Below, piece after piece: positions 32,640 through 41,467 of a stretch of 64,000 nt of DNA. Below the pieces are notes generated by a model. It saw only the letters and a program-made list of their open reading frames with translations. It was not told where the DNA came from and ran no database searches. The DNA lies in contig NZ_CP150145.1 of assembly GCF_037963835.1 (NCBI RefSeq), positions 744,001-808,000 on the forward strand, in the 5' to 3' direction. A program made the translations under genes and the position numbers. Within the stretch, counting starts at the first letter, position 1; every line of letters starts with the position of its first letter. This DNA is from Paenibacillus sp. FSL H8-0332. Lineage in GTDB: Bacteria; Bacillota; Bacilli; Paenibacillales; Paenibacillaceae.

Positions 32640-34118
32640 ATGACTCATCTTGCAGATCAAATCATCCTGCTGCTGGCGGCTTTGCTGCTAATCGCCGTGC
32701 TTTCCACCAAATTCTCCACCCGTTTTGGCATGCCCGCACTGGTCCTGTTTATTGCAGCCGGTATGGTACTCAGTCATTTCATTTATTTCAACAATGCTTC
32801 GCTCACGCAAATTGCCGGTATTTTTGCCCTGGTGGTCATTCTGTTTGAGGGCGGCATGCAGACGAGCATGAAGGATATCCGCCCGATTCTGAAACCGGCG
32901 TTGTCACTGGCTACACTCGGAGTACTGCTGACTACAGTCATCGTCGGTATTTTCGCAAAATTTATACTCGGTGTGCCCTGGGCGGAGAGCTTCCTCTTCG
33001 GGGCCATTGTCGGCTCCACAGATGCGGCGGCGGTATTCTCCGTGCTGGGCGGCAAAAATATCGACAAACGGCTGACCTCAACGCTTGAAGCCGAATCCGG
33101 CAGCAATGATCCGATGGCTGTATTCCTTACTGTGTCGCTGATTGAATGGGTGCAGCATCCCGATACCGCAGTATGGAGCCTGGTGCTGTCGTTCTTCTGG
33201 GAGATGGGGGTAGGACTGCTGGTCGGGATCGTTATCGGCAAACTGGCAGTGTATTTGATCAACCGGATTAATCTGGACTCCACCGGGCTGTATCCGGTCA
33301 TGGCGGTCGGCTTCGCAGTTCTGACTTACGGGGTCTCGGCTATGGTACACAGCAGCGGCCTGCTTGCCGTCTATGTCATGGGGCTGGTGCTGGGGAATTC
33401 CGAGCTGATGTACCACCGCACCATTATGAACTTCAATCATGGCTTTGCCTGGATGATGCAGATTGCCATGTTCATTCTGCTCGGGATGCTGGTCTTTCCG
33501 CAAGAGCTGGCGGCTGTTGCCTGGCAGGGGCTGCTGCTGTCGGTCATCCTGATGGTTATAGCCAGGCCGCTCGGCGTATTCCTTAGCCTGCTCTTGTCCC
33601 GGTTCTCCTTCCGTGAAAAGACACTGATCTCCTGGGCCGGGCTCCGGGGAGCCGTCCCGATTGTCCTGGCGACCTACCCGCTGCTCGCGGGGCTTCCCCA
33701 GGGCAGGCTGTTCTTCAATGTCGTATTCTTCGTTGTCCTGACCTCGGCAGTGATTCAGGGGACAACCATTTCGCCCCTGGCCTCACGGCTGAGGCTGGTG
33801 GGCCGGGAGCCTGTGTCCCAGCCCTCCTTGATGGAGCTGGTAGCGCTCGGGAAGACCGATTCTGAATTCAACCACATCGGAATCGAGCGGCACATGCCGA
33901 TCGCCGGGAGGCAGATTGCCGAGATCGGCCTGCCGGACGATATTCTGTTCACGGCAATTATACGGAACAAAGCAATCGTGACGCCGCATGGCAGCACGGT
34001 TATTGAGCCCGGAGATACGGTATATGTGCTTAGCCCCAAGAGCAAGCGGGAGGAGATGCGTGCCATCTTCCGCAGCGGACAGGGACGGGCGGCAGAGACG
34101 GATATCCCTTCCGTATAA
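32640..34118 (+). CDS. CPA1-family cation/proton antiporter with TrkA-C domain
   Basis: A 492-residue protein with about thirteen membrane helices. FEGGMQTSMKDI near 70, GSTDAAAVFSVLGG near 125 and ESGSNDPMAVFL near 150 carry the Asp residues typical of the ion-binding site in CPA1/NhaP2-type exchangers. A cytoplasmic TrkA-C ligand-binding domain (about 400-480) ends the chain, a layout common in K+/H+ antiporters. ATG 32640 is downstream of GGGAAAGG with somewhat long spacing. It appears to be transcribed alone. Confidence 0.9.
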   Translation: MTHLADQIILLLAALLLIAVLSTKFSTRFGMPALVLFIAAGMVLSHFIYFNNASLTQIAGIFALVVILFEGGMQTSMKDIRPILKPALSLATLGVLLTTVIVGIFAKFILGVPWAESFLFGAIVGSTDAAAVFSVLGGKNIDKRLTSTLEAESGSNDPMAVFLTVSLIEWVQHPDTAVWSLVLSFFWEMGVGLLVGIVIGKLAVYLINRINLDSTGLYPVMAVGFAVLTYGVSAMVHSSGLLAVYVMGLVLGNSELMYHRTIMNFNHGFAWMMQIAMFILLGMLVFPQELAAVAWQGLLLSVILMVIARPLGVFLSLLLSRFSFREKTLISWAGLRGAVPIVLATYPLLAGLPQGRLFFNVVFFVVLTSAVIQGTTISPLASRLRLVGREPVSQPSLMELVALGKTDSEFNHIGIERHMPIAGRQIAEIGLPDDILFTAIIRNKAIVTPHGSTVIEPGDTVYVLSPKSKREEMRAIFRSGQGRAAETDIPSV

Positions 34119-34267
34119 GGGACATCCTACGGGAGAATGTTAGCTTCTCCGGTTCAGGTGATTTATGTCAATCCAATGTGCTTTTGCAGAATTGTGACTC
34201 AAATTATAGGATAACCTCCCGGAGTAATGCTAGAATGTGCAGTATATCAAGGCTGTACGGCATTAGA

Positions 34268-34323
34268 TTGCAATACAGCGAAAAGTATGTTAAATTGTAT
34301 GTAGATTTAGAACGAGTCTAAAT
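34268..34323 (+). promoter_or_regulatory. dps promoter with Per/Fur-like operator
   Basis: TTGCAA (34268-34273) and TAAATT (34291-34296), 17 bp apart, form a plausible sigma-A promoter. Just downstream lies the palindrome ATTTAGA-ACGAG-TCTAAAT (34305-34323). Its inner 15 bp, TTAGAACGAGTCTAA, matches the 7-1-7 Per box TTATAATNATTATAA at 10 of 14 arm positions, so peroxide-responsive repression by PerR is the likeliest control. Confidence 0.55.
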
Positions 34324-34362
34324 ACAATGAAAAAGAAATACACACTCCGGGAGGTTATTTGA

Positions 34363-34821
34363 ATGAGTACACAAGTTAACAGCCACACAGCACTGTATGC
34401 TGCCCTGAATCGTCAGACCGCGAACTGGACTTTGCTTGGAGTGAAGCTGCATCACTACCACTGGTATGTCAGTGGAACTCAATTCTTCACGCTGCATGAG
34501 AAATTCGAAGAGCTGTACAACGAAGCTGCGGGTTATGTGGATGAGCTGGCTGAGCGGCTGCTCGCTATCGGCGGACGCCCTGCTTCTACTATGGCAGAGT
34601 ACCTGAAGCTCTCCAGCCTGAAGGAAGCTGCCGGCGGTGAGAGTGCGAAGGAAATGGTTGCACAGCTGGTTCAAGATTTCACTGCCGTAGCTGAAGAGCT
34701 GAAGCAGGGCATCACTTACGCAGAGGAGGCCAGCGACCAGCCTACCGCTGATTTGCTGACCGGAATCCGGACAAGTGTAGAGAAGACATCCTGGATGCTG
34801 AACGCTTACCTGGAAATATAA
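34363..34821 (+). CDS. dps: Dps-family ferritin-like DNA protection protein
   Basis: A 152-residue four-helix ferritin-like protein. Dps hallmarks are LHHYHWYVSG near 28-37, FFTLHEKFEELY, and the ferroxidase segment DELAERLLAIGG. Such proteins form dodecamers that oxidise and store iron with peroxide and shield DNA in starvation or oxidative stress. CGGGAGG precedes ATG 34363. The Per-like palindrome in its promoter supports peroxide regulation. It stands alone between terminators. Confidence 0.93.
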   Translation: MSTQVNSHTALYAALNRQTANWTLLGVKLHHYHWYVSGTQFFTLHEKFEELYNEAAGYVDELAERLLAIGGRPASTMAEYLKLSSLKEAAGGESAKEMVAQLVQDFTAVAEELKQGITYAEEASDQPTADLLTGIRTSVEKTSWMLNAYLEI

Positions 34822-34937
34822 GAATGTATAGGTTTCACGCTATACATTATCCTTCTATTTCTCGCTGAAACGGTACCGTCCTTTAAAAGGACGGCAAAGC
34901 CGTTTCCACTTGCGTAATTCCGGCATAGGACATATAG

Positions 34938-34970
34938 AAGAGCGCCCGCGTTATACCTGCGGGCGCTCTT
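34938..34970. terminator. Bidirectional terminator between dps and the AIM24 gene
   Basis: AAGAGCGCCCGC (34938-34949) and GCGGGCGCTCTT (34959-34970) form a 12-bp perfect stem with a 9-base loop, followed by TGTTT on the plus strand. Genes converge on it from both sides. A second nested stem-loop without T-tract (GAAACGG/CCGTTTC around 34865-34903) lies closer to dps. Confidence 0.85.
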
Positions 34971-34973
34971 TGT

Positions 34974-35678
34974 TTACTTAATAAATACCCCGCCGAAGGG
35001 CAGGGCTTCCCGCAAGAAGCGCTTGATAATGCCGTCTTCATTATTGTCGCGCTCGAAGCGTCTGCTCTGGCGTCCGGCCTGGAACAGCACAGGCCCGTGG
35101 CCGGTCATCTTCCAGTGATAGCTCATATGCTGGCTGGCGAGATGGTTGCCATAGACCGTCAGCTCAAGCTTGGCATTCTCAGGATAAGCGATAATACTGC
35201 CGGCATCCACGTACAACGGATCGAAGGGATGCAGCTCGGCTTCGCAGACCGTGCCCTCCGTCAGAATGCCAATGCTGCCGCGGCCGGAGAATTTGACCTT
35301 GACGATATCCCGGGTAATCAGCATATTCTTCATGCTAAGCACTCTCGTCTGCATGGAGACACCCTTGCTGTAGAAGAAGAGATGCCTGAAATCGTAGAGC
35401 AGATCACTTTTGCTGTCGAGCTGGATGGTCTTAACCCGGTAGCCCGGCGGCAGCGCAGCTGTGAACCGGCAAGGGCCGGTCAGATCCGCCCGGATCAGCT
35501 TGCGCTTGCGGTACATGCCCTTCACATCCATGAACCGGTCGGCCCGTCCCGCCGAAGGGCCCTGGTAGGCAATAATCTGCTGCGGATGCAGCACGTGAAC
35601 CTCCTCGTTCTCCTGAACGGTAAAAGCAACCGCCTGTCCGCTGCCGCTGTCGCCTTCATCCTGAATGTCAATATTCAT
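34974..35678 (-). CDS. AIM24-family protein
   Basis: A 234-residue protein of the AIM24 (TRAP-like beta-barrel) family: an internally repetitive beta fold with FSGRGSIGILTEGTV, PLYVDAGSIIAYPENAKLEL and a Gly-rich C-terminus. Bacterial members have no established biochemical role. AAGGAGG lies before the ATG at 35678. It starts 16 bp after the stop of a membrane-anchored coiled-coil gene, so the two form an operon. They may act together at the membrane, which is inference. Confidence 0.78.
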   Translation of the reverse strand: MNIDIQDEGDSGSGQAVAFTVQENEEVHVLHPQQIIAYQGPSAGRADRFMDVKGMYRKRKLIRADLTGPCRFTAALPPGYRVKTIQLDSKSDLLYDFRHLFFYSKGVSMQTRVLSMKNMLITRDIVKVKFSGRGSIGILTEGTVCEAELHPFDPLYVDAGSIIAYPENAKLELTVYGNHLASQHMSYHWKMTGHGPVLFQAGRQSRRFERDNNEDGIIKRFLREALPFGGVFIK

Positions 35679-35694
35679 TCTTCATTCATCCTCC

Positions 35695-36183
35695 TTAACG
35701 CAGCCGGTCACTTCTTCTGGAACGGTGGCGCATCGTGAAGCGCAGCACCCGGATCAGCAGGAAGTAGCCCAGTAGAAGAGCAATCCCGGCGATGACCGTC
35801 ACCTTGATCCGGTTGAAGTAGTTCTCTCTCGCTGTCCGGTCATTCTTCAGCTCGTCCACGACCTGGCTAAGCTGTCGGTTCTGCTCCTGCAAGGCAGCAT
35901 TCTGGGACTGATACGTCTGCATCTGCTGCAGGCTGTCCGTCAGCTGGTCCTTGGCTTCACCGAGATCCTCCTTCGTCTGCTGAAGCTCTTCTGCAGTCTT
36001 CTGGTAACTCTCCTGCAGCTTGGTGACTTCTCCGGGAAGCTCCGAGAAGCTCTGTATTCCATTGTATATATCATTCAGATAATTGGCCTTGGCCTCGGGG
36101 GCAGGCCAAGTGAGAGTAAGGCCAAGCATAAGCAGGGATGAACCCAGCAGCTTCAGCAGCACTCCTGTTACCCGTCTTTTCAT
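35695..36183 (-). CDS. Exported coiled-coil protein with C-terminal membrane anchor
   Basis: This 162-residue protein starts with a signal peptide-like helix (to about residue 33, PEAKA). A long heptad-rich coiled coil (about 45-115, rich in Gln, Glu and Leu) follows, then one membrane helix (about 122-145) with a basic Arg-rich tail. ATG 36183 is preferred because GGTGGTGA precedes it. I do not recognise a named family. It is the first gene of a two-gene operon with the AIM24 gene. Confidence 0.75.
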   Translation of the reverse strand: MKRRVTGVLLKLLGSSLLMLGLTLTWPAPEAKANYLNDIYNGIQSFSELPGEVTKLQESYQKTAEELQQTKEDLGEAKDQLTDSLQQMQTYQSQNAALQEQNRQLSQVVDELKNDRTARENYFNRIKVTVIAGIALLLGYFLLIRVLRFTMRHRSRRSDRLR

Positions 36184-36351
36184 TAACTGATCACCACCTG
36201 TTAGAGCTAATTGTCTTCTCATTTTATCATAGCTGCTTGCCGTTTGAACAACCTTGGCGGCTGTAGGCATAATTACCCTTCATGCGCATGGAGAGAACCA
36301 TATGGGTAATACAGCATTTAGGCAGCGCGGGTTTCTATAATTTCTATCATA

Positions 36352-36380
36352 TTGAGTGTCGCTGGAAATTAACGTATACT
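36352..36380 (+). promoter_or_regulatory. Sigma-A promoter of the M50-like gene
   Basis: TTGAGT (36352-36357), a 17-bp spacer and TATACT (36375-36380) form a good sigma-A promoter 25 bp before the ATG at 36405. This placement also supports that start over the longer upstream frame, which would begin upstream of the transcript. Confidence 0.65.
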
Positions 36381-36404
36381 GTGAACGGAAAGGGGCTGTA
36401 CCCA

Positions 36405-37091
36405 ATGAATAGATGGCTCAAAACACTGTTGTTCCTGGCAGGCTCCGCCCTGATGACCCGGTTTATTCCGTTCTCCTCCTTATTCCGTAATCTGGATACG
36501 ATGTTCCATGAGTTCGGCCATGCCCTGATGACCCTGCTGCTCTCCGGCAACGTGCTGCGCATTGAGCTGTACTCCGATCACAGCGGTGTGACCTATTCGG
36601 CGATTGCTGCCGGAGGCAAGGCGATCCTGGTGTCGCTGGCGGGTTATCCTCTGGCTTCACTGTTCGCGTTGCTGCTCTTCTATTTCTATAGTAGAGATAA
36701 GCGGGAATGGGGGCTTGTTCTGGCCAGCCTGGTTGCGCTGATTATGCTTGTCCTGTACGTGCGGGGCGGCTTCGGAATGATTTGGCTGAGCGGCTTCATT
36801 CTGCTGAATGCTGCGATGCTGTTTCTTTGGCCGAAGGTCAGCAAGGTGTACTATTTATTTCTTGCGTTCCTGACCCTGGAGGAGTCCGTGATGGGGACCC
36901 TATTCCTGGTCTATGCTTCCGTCGTGACACCTTCCCGTGCAGGGGATGCGGCGAATCTGTCCAGATTGACCATTTTACCGGCCCCCGTGTGGTCACTGCT
37001 GTTCTTCCTCTTTGCACTGCTATGTGCAACCTGGGCCCTTGGACTGTTTTTCCGGCACGAGCAGGCGGGCAGACGGGCCAGAAGGCTATAA
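36405..37091 (+). CDS. M50-like membrane metallopeptidase
   Basis: A 228-residue integral membrane protein with about six helices. The zinc-binding HEFGH sits in the segment MFHEFGHALMTLL about residue 33, as in the M50B-like peptidase family. Whether it cleaves membrane substrates is unknown. ATG 36405 follows AAAGGGG and a sigma-A promoter. It is divergent from the coiled-coil/AIM24 operon and ends at a terminator. Confidence 0.78.
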   Translation: MNRWLKTLLFLAGSALMTRFIPFSSLFRNLDTMFHEFGHALMTLLLSGNVLRIELYSDHSGVTYSAIAAGGKAILVSLAGYPLASLFALLLFYFYSRDKREWGLVLASLVALIMLVLYVRGGFGMIWLSGFILLNAAMLFLWPKVSKVYYLFLAFLTLEESVMGTLFLVYASVVTPSRAGDAANLSRLTILPAPVWSLLFFLFALLCATWALGLFFRHEQAGRRARRL

Positions 37092-37137
37092 TGCATGACT
37101 TTGTTCGTCATATTTTGACAAAAGAATAGGCTTTCGT

Positions 37138-37178
37138 AAAGAGGCAATTACCTTTTGGGGTAGGTTGGCTCTTTTTTT
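37138..37178 (+). terminator. Rho-independent terminator after the M50-like gene
   Basis: AAAGAGGCAATTACC pairs imperfectly with GGTAGGTTGGCTCTTT and is followed by a T-run ending at 37178. Confidence 0.75.
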
Positions 37179-37276
37179 GTCGATATTATAGGACCGAACA
37201 TACATTCCATGACAAGGAGTTGTCCGCCAATATTGGTACATTAATAGAAGACCCAAAATAAGAAAGAGGTGGAAAT

Positions 37277-37960
37277 ATGCAAGCAAGTATTCAGACGTTG
37301 TTTACATGGAGTCAGGAGCGTATTTTGGCAGGCGGTGCAAAGAAAGTGGTTCTGCTCGTGGAGTGGAAAGGAGTATCGCAAAATGAGGATTTCCGCAAGA
37401 AGAGCCGTAAGGTTGTAGCCCGGGATATTGAGCTGCGTATTTGGCTGGAAAGTCATGTCAAGGTAACAGGATGTTACGGCTGTAGTGCAGAAGAAGGAGA
37501 GGGGCGGTCACTGCTCCTGAAGCTTGGCAAAATCCATTCCGGGCAGCGCAGGTATATCGCCCTGGAATTCATGATGGCGGGTATGCCTGCAGGCATACAT
37601 GAAGCCCTCTGGCTGCAGTGGCAGTACAAGCAGCCTACGGTGGAGCGTATCCGCGAGCTGCCGCTCAAGAAGCTGGGAATCGAATATTCCCATCATACCG
37701 ACCTGCTGGGAGCCCGCTGCTGCTTCCATGTGGAGAAGCATCTGGCGCTGCTGCAGACAGAGGCGCTAATCGCGGAAGCCCAGGGGGCCCGGATGACAAA
37801 CAAGCCGGAAGTGCCCACGGAGATGCTTCGCAGGCAGGCGGATCAGCTGCTCCTGATGGCTGCCCGCTCTGGGGATACGCAGCTGCTCAGAGAAGCGGAA
37901 GCGCTGTATAAAAGACTGGAGGTTGACAATCTGCCGTGGACCAGGACAGGAATGAGATAA
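37277..37960 (+). CDS. Unknown protein, resembles the beta domain that follows VWA domains
   Basis: A 227-residue soluble protein with no signal peptide. Residues 60-120 (RIWLESHVKVTGCYG, then LLLKLGKIHSGQRRYIALEF) resemble the beta-sandwich found C-terminal to bacterial von Willebrand A domains, but there is no VWA domain or MIDAS motif here. A helical C-terminal third may form coiled coils. AAAGAGGTGG before ATG 37277 and flanking non-coding regions show it is a separate gene. No function is proposed. Confidence 0.7.
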   Translation: MQASIQTLFTWSQERILAGGAKKVVLLVEWKGVSQNEDFRKKSRKVVARDIELRIWLESHVKVTGCYGCSAEEGEGRSLLLKLGKIHSGQRRYIALEFMMAGMPAGIHEALWLQWQYKQPTVERIRELPLKKLGIEYSHHTDLLGARCCFHVEKHLALLQTEALIAEAQGARMTNKPEVPTEMLRRQADQLLLMAARSGDTQLLREAEALYKRLEVDNLPWTRTGMR

Positions 37961-38189
37961 TTACAGGAAAGCTGCGTAGATAGAATAGAAAACCCATACA
38001 TATGGCTCAAATATTGAGTCTCACCCGGCGGAGCAGATAACGAAATGCGTAATATAAATGTGGTAATATAGTAAAATAGTTCTATTATATTTTCTTATCT
38101 CGGTTATTACATCCTTGGTTATAGATATATATAACTAGTTTATTTAAAAATAATGGGTCTATTTTACCATAAGTCAAGGAGAACTGAAT

Positions 38190-39155
38190 ATGACAGACCG
38201 ATTAATCCGGCTGATGCGCATCATTACGCTAGTTCAGGCCAAACCGGGAATTTTGGCCCGTGAGCTGGCGGAACGATGCGGCAACAGCGAGAGAACGATT
38301 TATCGGGATATGGATGCGCTCAGTGCCATGCATATCCCCATTACTCATATGGGACACGGCAAGGGGTATGCTTTTATCGGGAATTTCGCGCTCTACCCCT
38401 TGAATTGGTCAGAAAAGGAAGAAGAGGCTTTTTCACAGTTGCGCAGTATTATGCCGGAGATCAAACCTTTACTGCCCCCGAGCTTTGAAGATGCGTATGA
38501 GAAAGTGATGGCGGCAGATTATAAGCAAAAGGCAGAAAGGGAAGAAACAATGGAACCTATGAAAAAGGAAGCCGGACAGAACTGGACGGAAAAAAACAGA
38601 TCTCAGGGAGATCAGCCCTTCTTTCTAACCGACATTCTGGATGCCGTAATGAAGCAGAGAAGCATACAGGCCGACTATAGTGAGAATGCCTATGAAGAAA
38701 AAGGTATCCGGATTGATCCCTATTGCCTGGTCCCGCTAGAGAATCGTTTTCACCTGATTGGTTTCTGTCACCGCTTCGGAATTATCCGCACGTTTCATAT
38801 TAACGGCTTCTCGAGTGTGAATCCGCTGGACAGGTGGTTCTCCAAAGATCAATTCGACTTACAAGCCTTCATGGAGCAGAAGTGGTCCCTGGAACAGGAT
38901 AGCCTGCAGGTTGAGTTCAGAGTCAAATTCTCGCAGCGGATGATGGAACGGCTGAAGCAGGAGGAGATGTTTGTGAAGCCGAGCAGGGTGGACCGCCAGA
39001 ACCGCAGCCTGCATTTCAAGGTCGCTGTGGAACAGGATATCGGCTTCGTCCATTGGATTATGAGGTACAAGGAAGAGGCTGAGATTATGGAGCCGCCGTA
39101 TTACCGGGATGTGCTGAGACATCAGCTGGAGAAGTGGCTGTCGCTGTACAAATAA
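38190..39155 (+). CDS. YafY-type HTH/WYL-domain transcriptional regulator
   Basis: A 321-residue regulator. An N-terminal winged helix (HTH_11; ELAERCGNSERTIYRDMDALS, about 20-45) is followed by a WYL ligand-binding domain (about 145-240, with DPYCLVPLENRFHLIGFCH). A WCX-type C-terminal extension ends the protein. AAGGAG precedes ATG 38190. The peptide-importer operon starts 257 bp downstream on the same strand, with a 25-bp palindrome between, so local control of that operon is plausible. Confidence 0.88.
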   Translation: MTDRLIRLMRIITLVQAKPGILARELAERCGNSERTIYRDMDALSAMHIPITHMGHGKGYAFIGNFALYPLNWSEKEEEAFSQLRSIMPEIKPLLPPSFEDAYEKVMAADYKQKAEREETMEPMKKEAGQNWTEKNRSQGDQPFFLTDILDAVMKQRSIQADYSENAYEEKGIRIDPYCLVPLENRFHLIGFCHRFGIIRTFHINGFSSVNPLDRWFSKDQFDLQAFMEQKWSLEQDSLQVEFRVKFSQRMMERLKQEEMFVKPSRVDRQNRSLHFKVAVEQDIGFVHWIMRYKEEAEIMEPPYYRDVLRHQLEKWLSLYK

Positions 39156-39260
39156 CGACATGTTATTTTTCCTAGAATTTCATGCTCTGTAGTATTCATA
39201 TAAAATTCATAGGGTTAGTTATTTGCACAAATTTCCCTTGCCTAGATAGGATATCCATAG

Positions 39261-39285
39261 TAATGTTATACAATAAATAACATTA
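39261..39285 (+). promoter_or_regulatory. 25-bp palindrome upstream of the opp operon, candidate operator
   Basis: TAATGTTAT (39261-39269) and ATAACATTA (39277-39285) are perfect 9-bp arms around 7 bp. The AT-only arms and lack of T-tract argue against a terminator. The site sits in an AT-rich 257-bp gap that must hold the promoter of the transporter operon. Confidence 0.5.
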
Positions 39286-39412
39286 ATATGTATTTAAAGT
39301 CAATTACTTTACTTATTATGTTAGGTATTGGCTAATATATCTAACTTTTTAAATAGTTTTCTGACCAGGCATTTGACCTTCGTTCAATTTTTAATAGAAG
39401 AGAGGGAGAGAC

Positions 39413-40402
39413 TTGATCCAGCCGATTCTGAGCATTGAAAACCTGCATACCCACTTTTTTACCGACCGCGGTGAGGTTCCTGCAGTAGATGGTGTCGATC
39501 TCTACATTAATCCGGGCGAGGTTCTGGGTGTGGTGGGGGAATCGGGCTGCGGCAAGAGTGTCACCTCCCTGTCTATCCTGAAGCTGGTCCCAAGCCCCCC
39601 AGGGAGAATTGTAGACGGACGCATCCTGCTGAAGGGCCGCGATATCGTCCCGCTGAAGGAGAAGGAGATGCGCAAGATCCGGGGGGATTCGGTCTCGATG
39701 ATCTTCCAGGAGCCGATGACCTCGCTGAATCCCTTATTCACCGTTGGACAGCAGATTATGGAGACGGTACGCCTGCACCGCAGCCTCTCCAGGAAGGAAG
39801 CCCGGGAGCATGCGGTCGATATGCTGCGCAAGGTCGGAATTCCCCGGCCGGAAGCGATCGTAGACGAGTACCCACATCAGCTATCGGGAGGCATGCGCCA
39901 GCGCGTCATGATTGCCATGTCGATCTCCTGCAGCCCCGAGCTGCTGATTGCCGATGAGCCGACAACCGCACTCGATGTAACGATTCAGGCCCAGATTCTG
40001 GAGCTGATCCGCCAGCTGAATGAGGAACAGGGTACTGCCGTCATGCTGATTACCCATGATCTTGGCGTGGTTGCCGAGATGTGTCACCGTGTGGCTGTTA
40101 TGTATGCCGGCAAGGTGGTGGAGGAGGGCAGTGTCCGTGATATTTTCAAAAATCCGCTGCATCCGTATACGAGAGGTCTGATTGCCTCCGTCCCCCGGAT
40201 GGATGAAGCCAAGGAACGTCTCTATTCCATTCCGGGCAATGTGCCGATTCTCAGCACAGATATGCAGGGCTGCCGGTTCGCACCGCGCTGTCCTGAGGTC
40301 ATGGAGCTCTGCATGCAGAGCCTTCCGGTGCTGACACGGCAAGAGGAACAGCACAGCTGCAGATGCTGGCTGCATGACAGTCCACAGGAGGATGCGGTAT
40401 GA
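39413..40402 (+). CDS. Oligopeptide/dipeptide ABC transporter ATPase (OppD/DppD-like)
   Basis: A 329-residue ATPase with Walker [10 protein letters not shown]-loop [10 protein letters not shown], signature LSGGMRQR, Walker B LLIADEP and the Cys-rich oligopeptide-transporter C-terminal domain ([14 protein letters not shown]). It energises peptide (or nickel or other) import with the partner ATPase. The start is TTG 39413, behind GAGGGAGAG; no ATG alternative has a site. First gene of a five-gene importer operon, coupled to the next by ATGA. Confidence 0.93.
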   Translation: MIQPILSIENLHTHFFTDRGEVPAVDGVDLYINPGEVLGVVGESGCGKSVTSLSILKLVPSPPGRIVDGRILLKGRDIVPLKEKEMRKIRGDSVSMIFQEPMTSLNPLFTVGQQIMETVRLHRSLSRKEAREHAVDMLRKVGIPRPEAIVDEYPHQLSGGMRQRVMIAMSISCSPELLIADEPTTALDVTIQAQILELIRQLNEEQGTAVMLITHDLGVVAEMCHRVAVMYAGKVVEEGSVRDIFKNPLHPYTRGLIASVPRMDEAKERLYSIPGNVPILSTDMQGCRFAPRCPEVMELCMQSLPVLTRQEEQHSCRCWLHDSPQEDAV

Positions 40403-41400
40403 GTGAGAGCCTGCTTGAGGTCAAGGGACTCCGGAAGTATTATCCGCTGAACAAGGGCTTCTTCAGCCGGGCTCACGGCAGTGTGAAGGCTGTGGATGAT
40501 ATCTCCTTCACTGTGGACAAGGGCGAGACCTTCGGTCTGGTAGGGGAGAGCGGCTGCGGCAAATCCACCACCGGCCGTGCGTTACTCCGGCTGATTGAGC
40601 CGACAGCGGGCGAGATCTGGTTCGAGGGGGAGGAGCTCACGAAGCTGTCTGCGGAAGATATGCGGCGCCGCCGCCGGGAGATGCAGATTGTCTTCCAGGA
40701 CCCGTTCTCCTCGCTGGACCCGCGCCATACTGTGCAGCGTATTCTTGAAGAGCCGATGACTGTACACGGCACCGGCGATGCCCGGCAGCGCAAGGCAGAG
40801 GTGGAGCGGCTGGCGGATGTGGTCGGATTGTCCAGGGCGCATCTGCAGCGTTATCCTCACCAGTTCTCCGGCGGACAACGCCAGCGCATCGGCATTGCCA
40901 GAGCACTGGCACTCCATCCGAAGCTGATTATCGCGGATGAGCCTGTCTCTGCGCTGGATGTGTCGATCCAGTCCCAGGTGATTAACCTGATGCAGGATTT
41001 GCAGCGGGAATTCGGCTTAACTTACATATTTATCGCCCATGATCTCAGTGTGGTGAAGCATATCTGCGACCGGGTAGCGGTGATGTACCTGGGGCGGATT
41101 GTCGAAATTACGGACAAGCATAAGCTCTATGCCCGGCCGCAGCATCCCTACACCCAGGCTCTGCTGTCTGCGGTTCCTGAACCTGATCCCGATATCCGCA
41201 AGGAGCGGATCATTCTGCAGGGAGAGGTACCGAGTCCGGCCAATGCGCCAGTCGGATGTGCATTTAACACGCGTTGTCCGCGCGTGATGGAGCAGTGCCG
41301 GGTGATCCGACCTCCGCTGATAGAGACAGAAGCCGGACACTTCACAGCCTGTCATCTCTATGATGGAATATCTCGTACACAGAAGAACCTTGGTTTATAG
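40399..41400 (+). CDS. Oligopeptide/dipeptide ABC transporter ATPase (OppF/DppF-like)
   Basis: A 333-residue ATPase with [38 protein letters not shown] and [12 protein letters not shown], plus the family C-terminal domain [14 protein letters not shown]. It forms the heterodimeric motor with the upstream ATPase. Its ATG overlaps that gene's stop (ATGA), implying coupled translation at equal stoichiometry. Confidence 0.94.
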   Translation: MSESLLEVKGLRKYYPLNKGFFSRAHGSVKAVDDISFTVDKGETFGLVGESGCGKSTTGRALLRLIEPTAGEIWFEGEELTKLSAEDMRRRRREMQIVFQDPFSSLDPRHTVQRILEEPMTVHGTGDARQRKAEVERLADVVGLSRAHLQRYPHQFSGGQRQRIGIARALALHPKLIIADEPVSALDVSIQSQVINLMQDLQREFGLTYIFIAHDLSVVKHICDRVAVMYLGRIVEITDKHKLYARPQHPYTQALLSAVPEPDPDIRKERIILQGEVPSPANAPVGCAFNTRCPRVMEQCRVIRPPLIETEAGHFTACHLYDGISRTQKNLGL

Positions 41401-41467
41401 CAGTGCTACTTGCACCGCTCTATATAAACACTTTGCTATTTCAATGAAAGAAGGGAGCTTTCTGGAG

